From NCBI GenBank assembly GCA_017994055.1, contig JAGOLL010000023.1, positions 1 to 33,274 on the forward strand: a stretch of 33,274 nucleotides of DNA, in the 5' to 3' direction. Below the pieces are notes generated by a model that did no database searches, was not told the DNA's origin, and worked only from the letters and a program-made list of their open reading frames with translations. Each line of letters begins with the position of its first letter. Within the stretch, counting starts at the first letter, position 1. Below, piece after piece: positions 1 to 8,700 of the stretch. The DNA is from Methanothrix sp. Its GTDB lineage: Archaea > Halobacteriota > Methanosarcinia > Methanotrichales > Methanotrichaceae. Made by a program: the position numbers and the translations under genes.

Positions 1-168
1 AGGGAATGGGATCCTGCTTCAGGCGATGTCTCATTTTGGTTCGGAACAAGCGGGGATAGGCCTGTCGAAGGGCGATGGGGCTCCTTATCAAGCTCCTTGG
101 GGCTGGACAATGATAAGACTCCACTGGGCCTGAGCCCACATTCCGCACTTTTAACTCGCAGTTCTTAA
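1..168 (+). other. Structured, IS-right-end-like stretch with a partial open frame
   Basis: Frame 1 is open from the first base to a TAA at 166-168, so this could be the tail of a gene that starts outside the window. The same stretch has strong secondary structure. CTTATCA (84-90) pairs with TGATAAG (111-117), and TGGGC (125-129) pairs with GCCCA (134-138) around a four-base loop. A structured 3' end with a terminal GC hairpin is typical of IS200/IS605-type (TnpB) right ends, where a guide-type RNA overlaps the end of tnpB. That identification is inference from layout only, because no transposase motif is visible in the 55 codons present. Confidence 0.25.
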
Positions 169-238
169 TTTTCCACCGTTAAATATACGAAATATTTTTA
201 AATAAATAGCTACTATCTTTTTTCCGAAGGGAAGTAGC

Positions 239-821
239 ATGGATTTAGATGTTCAGTCATACAGCTTAGGTCATCTTGGGATAGTAGCCGGCATTTTCGA
301 TACTCTGAAGATCTGCGAAGTGATTGACGAGGTCATGCCGAAAAAGGGCTCAAAAAATCTTCCTAACTCGACCATAATAAAAGCCATGATCCTTAACGGC
401 CTGGGATTCACTCATCGGCGATTATATTTGTTTCCTAATTTTTTTATGAATATCCCAACAGAAAAACTGTTCGGTGAAGGCATCGATCCATCTGATCTCA
501 ATGATGATGTTGTCGGCAGGACTCTTGACGCGATTTACAAATACGGTGCAACAGAGCTGTTACCACGAACTTCAGCGTATCTGGCAAATATGAAAATGAT
601 GCACCAGATGCCACGGATTCAATCAGGATAGCGTTTGGTCATGCCAAAGACGGAAGAACGGATTTAAAGCGATTCGTTCTGGGCTTGGTTACAAATCAGG
701 TAGAATTGCCGCTTTTACCAAGGCATTTTCCGGAAACGAGTCCGACAAGAACCGCATAATCTACATGATTCAAAAGGCACAGCAGTCACTCGATTTTGAT
801 GACAAAACCATGGGTATATAA
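239..821 (+). pseudogene. Decayed IS1634-type transposase (DUF4277-type N-terminus)
   Basis: The first 118 or so codons (239-590) resemble the N-terminal region of IS1634-family transposases (motifs LGHLGIVAGIFD and KAMILNGLGF). The frame then breaks. Transposase-like sequence continues in a second frame from 589 (YENDAPDATDSIRIAFGHAKDGR, then DLKRFVLGLVTNQ). It moves to a third frame from 711 (FTKAFSGNESDKNRI) and stops at 819-821. About 20 codons also seem to be missing at the first break, and the catalytic C-terminal half is absent. An AT-rich promoter-like stretch (195-204) and a GAAGG ribosome binding site (226-230) remain upstream. The copy cannot encode an active transposase. It marks the left edge of the defence-like island. 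Family assignment is from remembered motif patterns. Confidence 0.75.
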
Positions 822-928
822 AGTCAAGGATTTCCGGACTATACACAGGGCTATCATCCACAGCAAACAATTTAATCCGAAAAGTTGAATGGGAGCATAA
901 GCAAGACAGGAGGGAAGAGGCGAGAGCG

Positions 929-3900
929 ATGGGCAGCGACTTCAAGTACGACGTTTTTCTCAGCTACAGCTCCAAGGATAAGGAGAAGGTCCATGCCCTG
1001 GCCCAGCGCCTGAAGCAGGACGGCCTGCGGGTCTGGCTGGACGCCTGGGCCATCCAGCCGGGGGACTCCATCCCCCTCAAGATCCAGCAAGGCTTGGAGC
1101 AGTCCTGCGTTCTACTCATGTGCATGTCCCCGGACTATTTTGCCTCGGACTGGGGCAGGATGGAGCATCTCACATTGCTCTTCCGGGACCCGACCAATGC
1201 AGAGCGGAGATTTATACCGCTGCTTATAGCCGAATGCCAGCCGCCGGATATCATAGCCCAGTTTGCGCGTATTGACTGGAGGAAGGCATCGGAGGAGACT
1301 TATGCCGGGCTCTTGGTCGCCTGCCGAGAAACGTCGAAACCCCTGGTTAAGAAAAGACAGACTGATCAATCCAGATTGATTCTGAAAGGTCATGAAGCAC
1401 TTGTTTGGGACGTGGCCATTACCCCTGACGGCCAGACGGCCGTCTCCGCTTCCGATGACAAGACTCTGAAGGTATGGGATCTAGCCACTGGCAAGTGTCG
1501 CACCACCCTGGAAGGGCATGCCAGCGGTGTCAAGGCCGTGGCCATCACTCCCGACGGCCTGACAGCAGTCTCGGCTTCCCTTGACAGGACTCTGAAGGTA
1601 TGGGACTTAGCCATGGGCAAGTGCCGCGCCACCCTAAAAGGCCATTCTCAGTATGTATGGGGCTTGGCCATCACCCCTGACGGCCAGACGGTCGTCTCTG
1701 CTTCAGGGGACTATACTCTAAAAGCATGGGACCTGGTCACGGGAAAGTGCCGCACCACCCTGAGATGTCATGATGGATTAGTCCTTTGCGTAGCCATTAC
1801 CCCTGACGGCCAGACGGCCATCTCCGCTTCCGTTGACAAGACTCTGAAGGTATGGGATCTAGCCACTGGCAAGTGTCGCACCACCCTGGAAGGGCATGCC
1901 AACGCCATTCAGGCCGTGGCCATCACTCCCGACGGCCTGACAGCAGTCTCGGCTTCCGATGACAAGACTCTGAAGGTATGGGACGTGGCCACGGGCAATT
2001 GCCGCGCTACCCTGGAAGGCCATTCTGAAGGTATATGGGACGTGGCCATCACCTCCAACGGTCGAACAGTCGTCTCCGGTTCCGTGGATTCGACTATGAG
2101 GGTGTGGGATCTGGCAACTGGCAAGTGCCTTGGCACCCTAGAAGGGAGTCCCGGTGCAGTCTCGGGCGTGGCCATCTCCCGAGATGGTCTGACAGTCGTC
2201 TCCAGTTCGGCTAAGACTTTGATGATGTGGAATCTGCCAGAAGCTGACACGCTTATCGGGGAGGTCGGTGCTGCCCGCTACATTAACGCCAAGGTCGTTC
2301 TGGTCGGCGATACCGGGGTGGGCAAGACCGGCCTGGCCCTGCGCCTCTGCAAGGACCGTTGGGAGCCCACTGAATCCACGCATGGCATGATCATCTCCCT
2401 CCTGGAGCTGCCGGCAGATGTCGGCGAAAAGGATATGGAGAGGGAGGTGTGGCTCTGGGACTTCGCCGGCCAGGCGGACTACCGACTCATTCACCAGCTC
2501 TACATGGATGAGACGGCGCTTGGCGTCCTGGTCTTCAATCCCCAGGATGGCAATCCCTTCGATGGCATGGGCCACTGGGAAAAGGCCCTCTCCGCTGCCG
2601 CCAGATTCCAGCCTGAGAAGCTGTTGGTCGCCGCCCGCTGTGACCGGGGCGGAGTAACCATAAGCCAGCGACAGTTTGAGGAGTACATCAGAGAGCACGG
2701 CTTTGCCGGATTCATCTGCACAGGGGCCAAGACCGGCGAGGGCTGTCAGGAGCTTAAGGAGGCCATAGCCAAGAACATACCCTGGAAGAGCCTTCCCTGG
2801 ACCTCCACCACCCGGCTTTTCAAGACCCTGAAAGACGCCATCTTAAAGCTGACAGATGAGAAGGCTCCGCTGGTGCGTCTTCCCGAGCTGCACCAGAGGC
2901 TACAGCTCATGCTCCCCAAGGAGGCCATCTCCGAGGCAGATCTGCGGGCTGTGGTTGGTCTGATGCAGGGGCAGGGAGTGGCGCAGGCCCTGGCCTTCGG
3001 AGACTTCTTGCTGCTTTCACCAGCCTGGATGAACCGCTATGCATCGGTGGTAGTGCGCATGGCTCGAGAGCACGCCGATGAGATGGGCGTGGTCCTGGAG
3101 AAGCAGGTTCTGGATGGCGATCTTGATTATAAAGACATGGAGCGCCTATCCCAGGCGGATGAGAAGATCCTCTTGCGAGCCATAGTCCAGACCTTCCTGG
3201 ATCGATCTCTCTGCATTCGCCAGGAGACGCCTCAGGGGAGCATGCTTGTCTTTCCCTCCTACTTCCGCCGTGATAATCCGAATCCACCCGAGCATCCCAA
3301 TATCTTTGTCACCTATGGCTTTTCCGGACCTCTGGAGGATATATACTCCACCCTGGTGGTCCGTCTAAGCTATTCAGACGGATTCGAGTGCGATCAGCTC
3401 TGGAAGGATGCAGCGGACTTCAGAACTCCAGCGGGAAAGAGAGCGGGCTTGGCCATGACCAAGAAAGGAGAGGGCAAGGCGGAGATAGTGGTCTACTTCG
3501 ATGCGGGTGTACCGGATGACACTAAGGTCACCTTCATTAAATATGTGCACGAGCACCTCCTGGCCCGGGCCCAGCCCAGAGAAGGGGTAACCAGAGTCAG
3601 AACCTACGTCTGTCCTCACTGCGACGAGGCCCTGGAAAATCGCATAGCTGTGAAAAAGCGACTGGAAAAGGGCCTCAAGGACATTATCTGCCCCCTCTGT
3701 GAGAAACGGGTGCCCCTGCTGGACCTGATCGAAGAGAAATTTGCATCTAATGAATTCCTGCAGCGGGTGCGAGAAATGGATGATAAAGCCGGGATTAACT
3801 TGGACAATGAGAGTCTCGAACTGATCCTGGTGGGACACGCTTACGCTATTGCTGGTGAGGCAGGACAGATTTATCGGCAATACACAAATTCGGATCGTGG

Positions 3901-4237
3901 CATCGATGGCGAAATCGAGTTTAAAAACGATAAAGGCCAAGCTAGCGGACAACGTCTCTATCTGCAGCTCAAGTCCGGAGATTCATATCTGAAACAAAGA
4001 GTGCGTGATGACACAGAAGTCTTTTACATTAAAAAGAAACGTTGGGCAGAATACTGGCTGAGCCAGGCCTATCCGGTGATGCTGGTCATCCGCACCTCGG
4101 ACGGCAGGATTCGCTGGATGAATGTCACCGACTACCTGAAAGAGCACGGAAAAGAGACAAAGCAGATCGTCTTCCAGGGCCAGCCCTTCACCGCGCCCGA
4201 TGTGGTCCGAAAGAGGGCGGAGATCCTGGCAAGATAG
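929..4237 (+). CDS. TIR - WD40 - Roc/COR GTPase - zinc ribbon - DUF4365 multidomain immune-type protein
   Basis: This is a 1102-residue soluble protein with no signal peptide or membrane segment. Residues 6-135 are a TIR domain (YDVFLSYSSKD), with the NADase-type glutamate at E79 in the W-x-x-x-E motif. Residues 153-440 are seven WD40 blades of about 42 residues each (GH...WDLATGK). Residues 454-620 are a Roc-type GTPase: P-loop GDTGVGKT (460-467), WDFAGQ (510-515), CDRGG in place of NKxD (571-575) and TGAKTGEG (598-605). Residues 620-890 look like a COR region. A zinc ribbon has C895/C898 and C921/C924. Residues 955-1090 match DUF4365, with D993, E995 and QLK (1013-1015) as a PD-(D/E)XK-like centre. 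From the known families, TIR enzymes cleave NAD+ and Roc is a nucleotide switch. Sensing by WD40 and a second, nuclease effector are inference. GAGG (917-920) lies 8 bases before the ATG. The gene is convergent with the HMG-CoA synthase gene, 3 bases apart. Confidence 0.93.
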   Translation: MGSDFKYDVFLSYSSKDKEKVHALAQRLKQDGLRVWLDAWAIQPGDSIPLKIQQGLEQSCVLLMCMSPDYFASDWGRMEHLTLLFRDPTNAERRFIPLLIAECQPPDIIAQFARIDWRKASEETYAGLLVACRETSKPLVKKRQTDQSRLILKGHEALVWDVAITPDGQTAVSASDDKTLKVWDLATGKCRTTLEGHASGVKAVAITPDGLTAVSASLDRTLKVWDLAMGKCRATLKGHSQYVWGLAITPDGQTVVSASGDYTLKAWDLVTGKCRTTLRCHDGLVLCVAITPDGQTAISASVDKTLKVWDLATGKCRTTLEGHANAIQAVAITPDGLTAVSASDDKTLKVWDVATGNCRATLEGHSEGIWDVAITSNGRTVVSGSVDSTMRVWDLATGKCLGTLEGSPGAVSGVAISRDGLTVVSSSAKTLMMWNLPEADTLIGEVGAARYINAKVVLVGDTGVGKTGLALRLCKDRWEPTESTHGMIISLLELPADVGEKDMEREVWLWDFAGQADYRLIHQLYMDETALGVLVFNPQDGNPFDGMGHWEKALSAAARFQPEKLLVAARCDRGGVTISQRQFEEYIREHGFAGFICTGAKTGEGCQELKEAIAKNIPWKSLPWTSTTRLFKTLKDAILKLTDEKAPLVRLPELHQRLQLMLPKEAISEADLRAVVGLMQGQGVAQALAFGDFLLLSPAWMNRYASVVVRMAREHADEMGVVLEKQVLDGDLDYKDMERLSQADEKILLRAIVQTFLDRSLCIRQETPQGSMLVFPSYFRRDNPNPPEHPNIFVTYGFSGPLEDIYSTLVVRLSYSDGFECDQLWKDAADFRTPAGKRAGLAMTKKGEGKAEIVVYFDAGVPDDTKVTFIKYVHEHLLARAQPREGVTRVRTYVCPHCDEALENRIAVKKRLEKGLKDIICPLCEKRVPLLDLIEEKFASNEFLQRVREMDDKAGINLDNESLELILVGHAYAIAGEAGQIYRQYTNSDRGIDGEIEFKNDKGQASGQRLYLQLKSGDSYLKQRVRDDTEVFYIKKKRWAEYWLSQAYPVMLVIRTSDGRIRWMNVTDYLKEHGKETKQIVFQGQPFTAPDVVRKRAEILAR
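1385..2248 (+). repeat. WD40-encoding tandem repeats (about 126 bp, seven units)
   Basis: Seven in-frame units encode the seven blades of the TIR protein's propeller. The DNA of blades 1-2 (about 1420-1600) is nearly identical to that of blades 4-5 (about 1798-1978), exactly 378 bp or three blades downstream, while the other units differ more. This suggests a duplication or gene conversion of a three-blade block. Seven blades close one complete propeller. Confidence 0.9.
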
Positions 4238-4240
4238 ACC

Positions 4241-5623
4241 TCAATCCACGAATTTATAGTGCCTGTACCCCTGCGAGTCTATCCCCGCCAGCACGAACTC
4301 CTGCCTGGGCTCGACCACGCTCTTCTCCTTCCTGCCCTCGTGCAGCATCTCGTAGTCCGCCAGCGAGATCTCCCTTTTATCCTCCGGCCTCTCCATCAGC
4401 CCCAGCCTTGGCAGATCTTCCGCCTGCGGCCCTACCCGCCCGGAGAAGAAGAGGGCGGAGCAGCCGCTGCCGTAGGCTCCAAAGCCCAACCTCTGCCCAG
4501 CTTGCAGTCTTCCAAGCTCCAGGAGGCTGGCCAGCCCGAGATAGATCGATCCGGTGTAGATGTTTCCTATCTTGCGGGAGAGAGTTGCCGTATCCCTGAC
4601 CTTGGCGGCAAAAGCCTCTAAAAATTGGGGCGAGCGGGCGAAGCGGCGGGCGTAGTCCGCCTGCGCTGCCTGGAAAGCGGCTTCATCTTTATAGTCCCCT
4701 TCTCCGGGCTCCGGGCCGATCTCCTCTTCTACCCTGCGGCTGCGCTGGCAGCTTTTCCAGTCATGCCGGAAAACGGCCACCGAGGCATACTCCACCATCC
4801 TGGGATAGGGGATATGAAAGAGGATATGATCCAGAAAATCGGTGACACACTGCCCCGCTGCCGGGACGATGATCCCCTTCCGGGCCGCCCGGGCGGCAAA
4901 TGAGTCAAAGGCCCCGGTCATGGCATCCAGGTAGCACTGGTTGCTGTGCTTGCCGTTGACCACAGCAGTGGTGCAGCCCATGGGGCGGAAGAAGTCGTTC
5001 TCGTCCCTGGTGAAGTGGCCGTAGACCTGCTCCAATGAGATAAGCCGGGGATTCTTCTTGAGCAGGAGGGAGACGCTTCCCGCCCCCTGGGTGTACTCGC
5101 CGGGCGAGGCCAGGGGATATTTGGCCACATCCGAGGCTATGACCACCCCCACCTTGTCTTCATCCTCCCCCGCCAGCCAGTAGCTCTGGCTCTCCAGAGC
5201 CAGGGTGGTGGCGATGCAGGCCGCCTTCATCTCCACCGTGCTGCACTCCCGGAAGGAGCCGCGGCCATAGACCTGCTCCAGCATGCCTATGACGTAGGTG
5301 CCCATGGCCTTGGCCTCGTCTGCCGAGGACTCTGTTCCCACATAGATCTTGCCGATTCTCTCCGGCTCCAGGCCGCTGCGTCTCATTAGCAGCAGAAGGG
5401 ACATGGCGGCCATGGTGGCGGCATCCTCATGGGCATCGGGCACAGCCATCTGCTCTATGCCTATACCCTTGATCAGCTTGCCCGGATCTATGCCCCGGCT
5501 GCGAGCGAACTCGCCCTCCAGGGGCAGATAGAGCCCCGGCACATAGACGGCCAGGTCGTCGATCCCTACGGGCTGCTTCACGTCTTGCGGACTGTAATCT
5601 GCTGCTCTGCTCAAGACCGGCAT
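4241..5623 (-). CDS. mvaS: Hydroxymethylglutaryl-CoA synthase, long (bacterial/haloarchaeal-like) form
   Basis: The enzyme condenses acetyl-CoA with acetoacetyl-CoA to HMG-CoA, the second step of the mevalonate route to archaeal lipids. At 460 residues it is far longer than the usual archaeal enzyme (about 345) and resembles the bacterial and haloarchaeal form. The catalytic triad is visible: Glu98 in VGTESS, Cys136 in KAACIATT and His270 in LFHIPYPRM. The glycine-rich C-terminal motif FGAYGSGCSALFFSGRVG is present. AAAAAGGAG ends directly at the ATG, which is too close for a normal ribosome binding site. A TTG at codon 4 would sit 9 bases from GGAG and may be the true start. The gene lies alone between two giant conflict-type genes, with no other mevalonate genes nearby, so it may be a transferred or second copy. 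Function is well supported; the origin is inference. Confidence 0.93.
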   Translation of the reverse strand: MPVLSRAADYSPQDVKQPVGIDDLAVYVPGLYLPLEGEFARSRGIDPGKLIKGIGIEQMAVPDAHEDAATMAAMSLLLLMRRSGLEPERIGKIYVGTESSADEAKAMGTYVIGMLEQVYGRGSFRECSTVEMKAACIATTLALESQSYWLAGEDEDKVGVVIASDVAKYPLASPGEYTQGAGSVSLLLKKNPRLISLEQVYGHFTRDENDFFRPMGCTTAVVNGKHSNQCYLDAMTGAFDSFAARAARKGIIVPAAGQCVTDFLDHILFHIPYPRMVEYASVAVFRHDWKSCQRSRRVEEEIGPEPGEGDYKDEAAFQAAQADYARRFARSPQFLEAFAAKVRDTATLSRKIGNIYTGSIYLGLASLLELGRLQAGQRLGFGAYGSGCSALFFSGRVGPQAEDLPRLGLMERPEDKREISLADYEMLHEGRKEKSVVEPRQEFVLAGIDSQGYRHYKFVD

Positions 5624-5730
5624 CTCCTTTTTCCAGGGCTTTGCAGGCTGAATCTTATTTCAGGATTGTGCTGAAAGCAGCCTTCAGCCATTTCATCTTC
5701 ATAGTCAATTTAAGGCGGAAGACCGAATCT

Positions 5731-5786
5731 CATAAAAGGATAGAAATCCCTCTCCCACAAAGCCAGTGCGCACTCCTTGTCCGAGG
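5731..5786 (+). promoter_or_regulatory. Candidate promoter and ribosome binding site for the CHAT gene
   Basis: The 170-base gap between the divergent HMG-CoA synthase and CHAT genes contains a TATA-like ATAAAAG (5732-5738). GAGG at 5783-5786 stands 8 bases before the ATG at 5795. The alternative TTG start at 5777 has no ribosome binding site, so this spacing decides for 5795. The TATA call is only a pattern match. Confidence 0.4.
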
Positions 5787-5794
5787 ATGGAAAG

Positions 5795-8700
5795 ATGAGG
5801 CCAGAGAAGACGGATCACGAAATGAGGAAAGATATGCTTGAGGGCTCGCCAGCGCTCAAGATCCAGGCAGAGAATCTGATGATCGAGGCGGCGGAACAGG
5901 CCAGGCGGGGGAAGCGAGACCCGGCCCGGATGTTGCGTGTCCTGGCATTGCTGGCTTCGCCGATCTGTGATCCCAGAAATCCGGAAAGCGCTCCCGTCCA
6001 TCTGGACCTGCAAGCAGAGTGGCATCGCCTTTCCGAAGGCGTCCGGCAGAGCGGAGCGCCCATACTTTTGGCCAGGCTTGCTCCACCCACATTGCCTGCT
6101 CTTCGGGCCGCCCTATCGCCGCGGGCGGCGGAGCAGTCCGTCTTTCCCCAGGTTCTGCACTTCTCCGGCCACGCCTGGAAGGAGGGCCTGGTCCTGGAGG
6201 ATGAGCTGGGGCGGGTTCATCTTGCCGGAACCGCCGAGGTCATTGATGCCCTCAAGGACCTTCCTCAAAAGATCGATCTGGTGGTCCTGAACGGCTGCGA
6301 GAGCGCCGCTGTCGCCTGCTCCGTGGCGCAAGCTCTTTTGGACGGCGGCCTGGCCCGGGCAGTGCTGGGCCATGAGAAGGTGGTCCGGGACGATGAGGCG
6401 GTGGCCTTTGCCGCCCGGCTATATGCCGAGCTGTGCAACGGTTTTCCGCTCCAGAGAGCTCTGGAGAATGCCGGCAAAGCCATCACCACCCACCAGGTGA
6501 TCCTTCTGGGAGACGGCGGCATGAAGTTGGGGCCCCTGAGCGGGGGCGAGCCCCTCATAGACCAGCGCCGCCCCAGAGGCAGCCTCCTGCCTCAGGCCAG
6601 GCTCTTCCTGGGTCGAGGCCGGGAGCTGGTGAGGATGGCCTCTGCCCTGGCCCATCCTCCGGCGGCAATCATCATCTCCGGCCCAAAGGGCATAGGCAAG
6701 TCCAGCCTGCTTCTGGAGGCGGCGCTGCGCTGCGGATGGCGCTTTCCCGGTGGCATCGCCTATGCCGCCGGACCCAGGGCGGAAGAGGCCAGAGCTGCCA
6801 GCGCCGAGGGCCTGCTGGCGTCACTGGCTGGGGAGCTGGGGCTGGGGAGGACGGAGGATCTTTTCCCTTATACCGCTATGCAGCCGGTGCTGCTCTTGCT
6901 GGACAACCTGGACTCGCTTCCCGATCATGAGAAGGTCAAGCTTGGGGAGGCACTGCGACGGCTGGGCAGCGAGAGTGCCGCCATTCTGGCTTTGCGCCCG
7001 TCCAGCCAGATCCTGGAGGAGCTGCCTATAGCGGTCTCAATTCGTCTTCATCACGGCCTGGCGGTAAAGCAGGCCGCAGAGTATGCCCTGGCCCAGTCGG
7101 CTCAGAGGGGAATTCCACTGACTGTGGAAAAGGCATATCTCATCGCCAGTGCTGTGTCCGGCCACCCTCTGCTGGTGGAGCGGCTGGTGGCCCAGGCCGG
7201 GCGGCAGGATCTGGACGAGCTGCTGGAGGATGTGGCAAAGAAGAGCGGCGACTATGCCAGCCAGATCGAGAGGGTCTACTCCTGGTGTGCGATTGGGCTT
7301 GATCCTGCCGGAGAGGCGGCCTGGCGGGCTCTCTCCCTCTTTCCCGGTGGCAACGCCCCGGAGATGGTTCTGCGCGCCGCTGCCGGCGATGGCGGCCCGG
7401 AGAAGCTGCGGGAGGCGGCTCTGGCCGACTTCGACTCATCCGGCCAGCTCTGGCGCTGGCATGCCACTGTGGCCGAGTACGCCCGCGGCCACTGGCCCCT
7501 CGGCGATGCGGAGCAGAAGGCCCAAAGGTTGGCACTCCTGCCAGCCTGGGAGAGGTGGCTGAAGAGGCTTCCTGCTGATGAGATGGAGGCGCACTCCCGG
7601 CTGGAGGGCTCCCGCTCCAATCTGGAGGCGGCGGCTGAGGAATGTGCCGAAGCCTCGCGCCAGGAGGCCGGGGACTTCCTGGATGTGCTGGAAGATCTGC
7701 TGCCTCCTGCTGATCGCACATTAACCCTGAGAAAGCTTAATGAAAGAGTCTTGAGGGTGAGGCTTCTCTTGCTTCCATCCGCGGAAAAAGTCGAGAGGGC
7801 AGGCACTCTCAACAACCTTGGCTATGCCCTTTTTTCCCTGGGGAAGCACGAAAAGGCCCTAGAGGCAGCTCAGGAGGCGGCAGACATCTATCGAAAGCTG
7901 GCCGAGGAAGATCCCCAGGCATTCCTGCCTGATTTGGCGACGAGCCTGAGTAACCTAGGAAATGCGCATTCTAATCTGGGGCGGAGGGAAGAAGCTCTGG
8001 AGTCGGCCAAAGAGGCGGCGGACATTCGTCGAAAGCTGGCCGAGAAAAATCCCCAGGTTTTCCTGCCCGACCTGGCCGGGAGCCTGAACAACCTGGGAAT
8101 CATGCTTTCCGATCTGGGGCGGTGGGAGGAGGCTCTGGAGGCGGCTAAAGAGGCGGCGGACAGCTATCGAAAGCTGGCCGAGAGAAATCCCCAGGCATTC
8201 CTGCCCGACCTGGCCGGGAGCCTGAACAACCTGGGAATCATGCTTTCCGATCTGGGGCGGTGGGAGGAGGCTCTGGAGGCGGCTAAAGAGGCGGTGGGCA
8301 GCTATCGAAAGCTGGCGGAGAGAAATCCCCAGGCAGTCCTGCCCGACCTGGCTAGGAGTCTGGACAACCTGGGCAGCATGCTTTCCGATCTGAGGCGGCG
8401 GGAAGAAGCTCTGGAGGCGGCTAAAGAGGCGACGGACATACGCCGAAAGCTGGCGGAGAGAAATCCCCAGGCATTCCTGCCCGACCTGGCCGGGAGCCTG
8501 AACAACCTGGGGCTCAGGCTTTCCGGTCTGGGGCGGCGGGAAGAAGCTCTGGAGGCGGCTAAAAAGGCGGCGGACAGCTATCGAAAGCTGGCGGAGAGAA
8601 ATCCCCAAGCATTCCTGCCCGACCTGGCCGCGAGCCTGAATAACCTGGGGCTCAGGCTTTCCGATCTGGGGCGGCGGGAAGAGGCTCTGGAGGCGGCTAA

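Noticed and set aside
2138..2698. 186-codon frame on the - strand inside the TIR gene
   Set aside because: It lies antisense to the WD40/Roc junction and has no recognisable motif.
4042..4599. 185-codon + strand frame linking the end of the TIR gene and the HMG-CoA synthase gene
   Set aside because: It is out of frame with the DUF4365 domain and antisense to the synthase, with low-complexity Pro/Arg/Ser composition.
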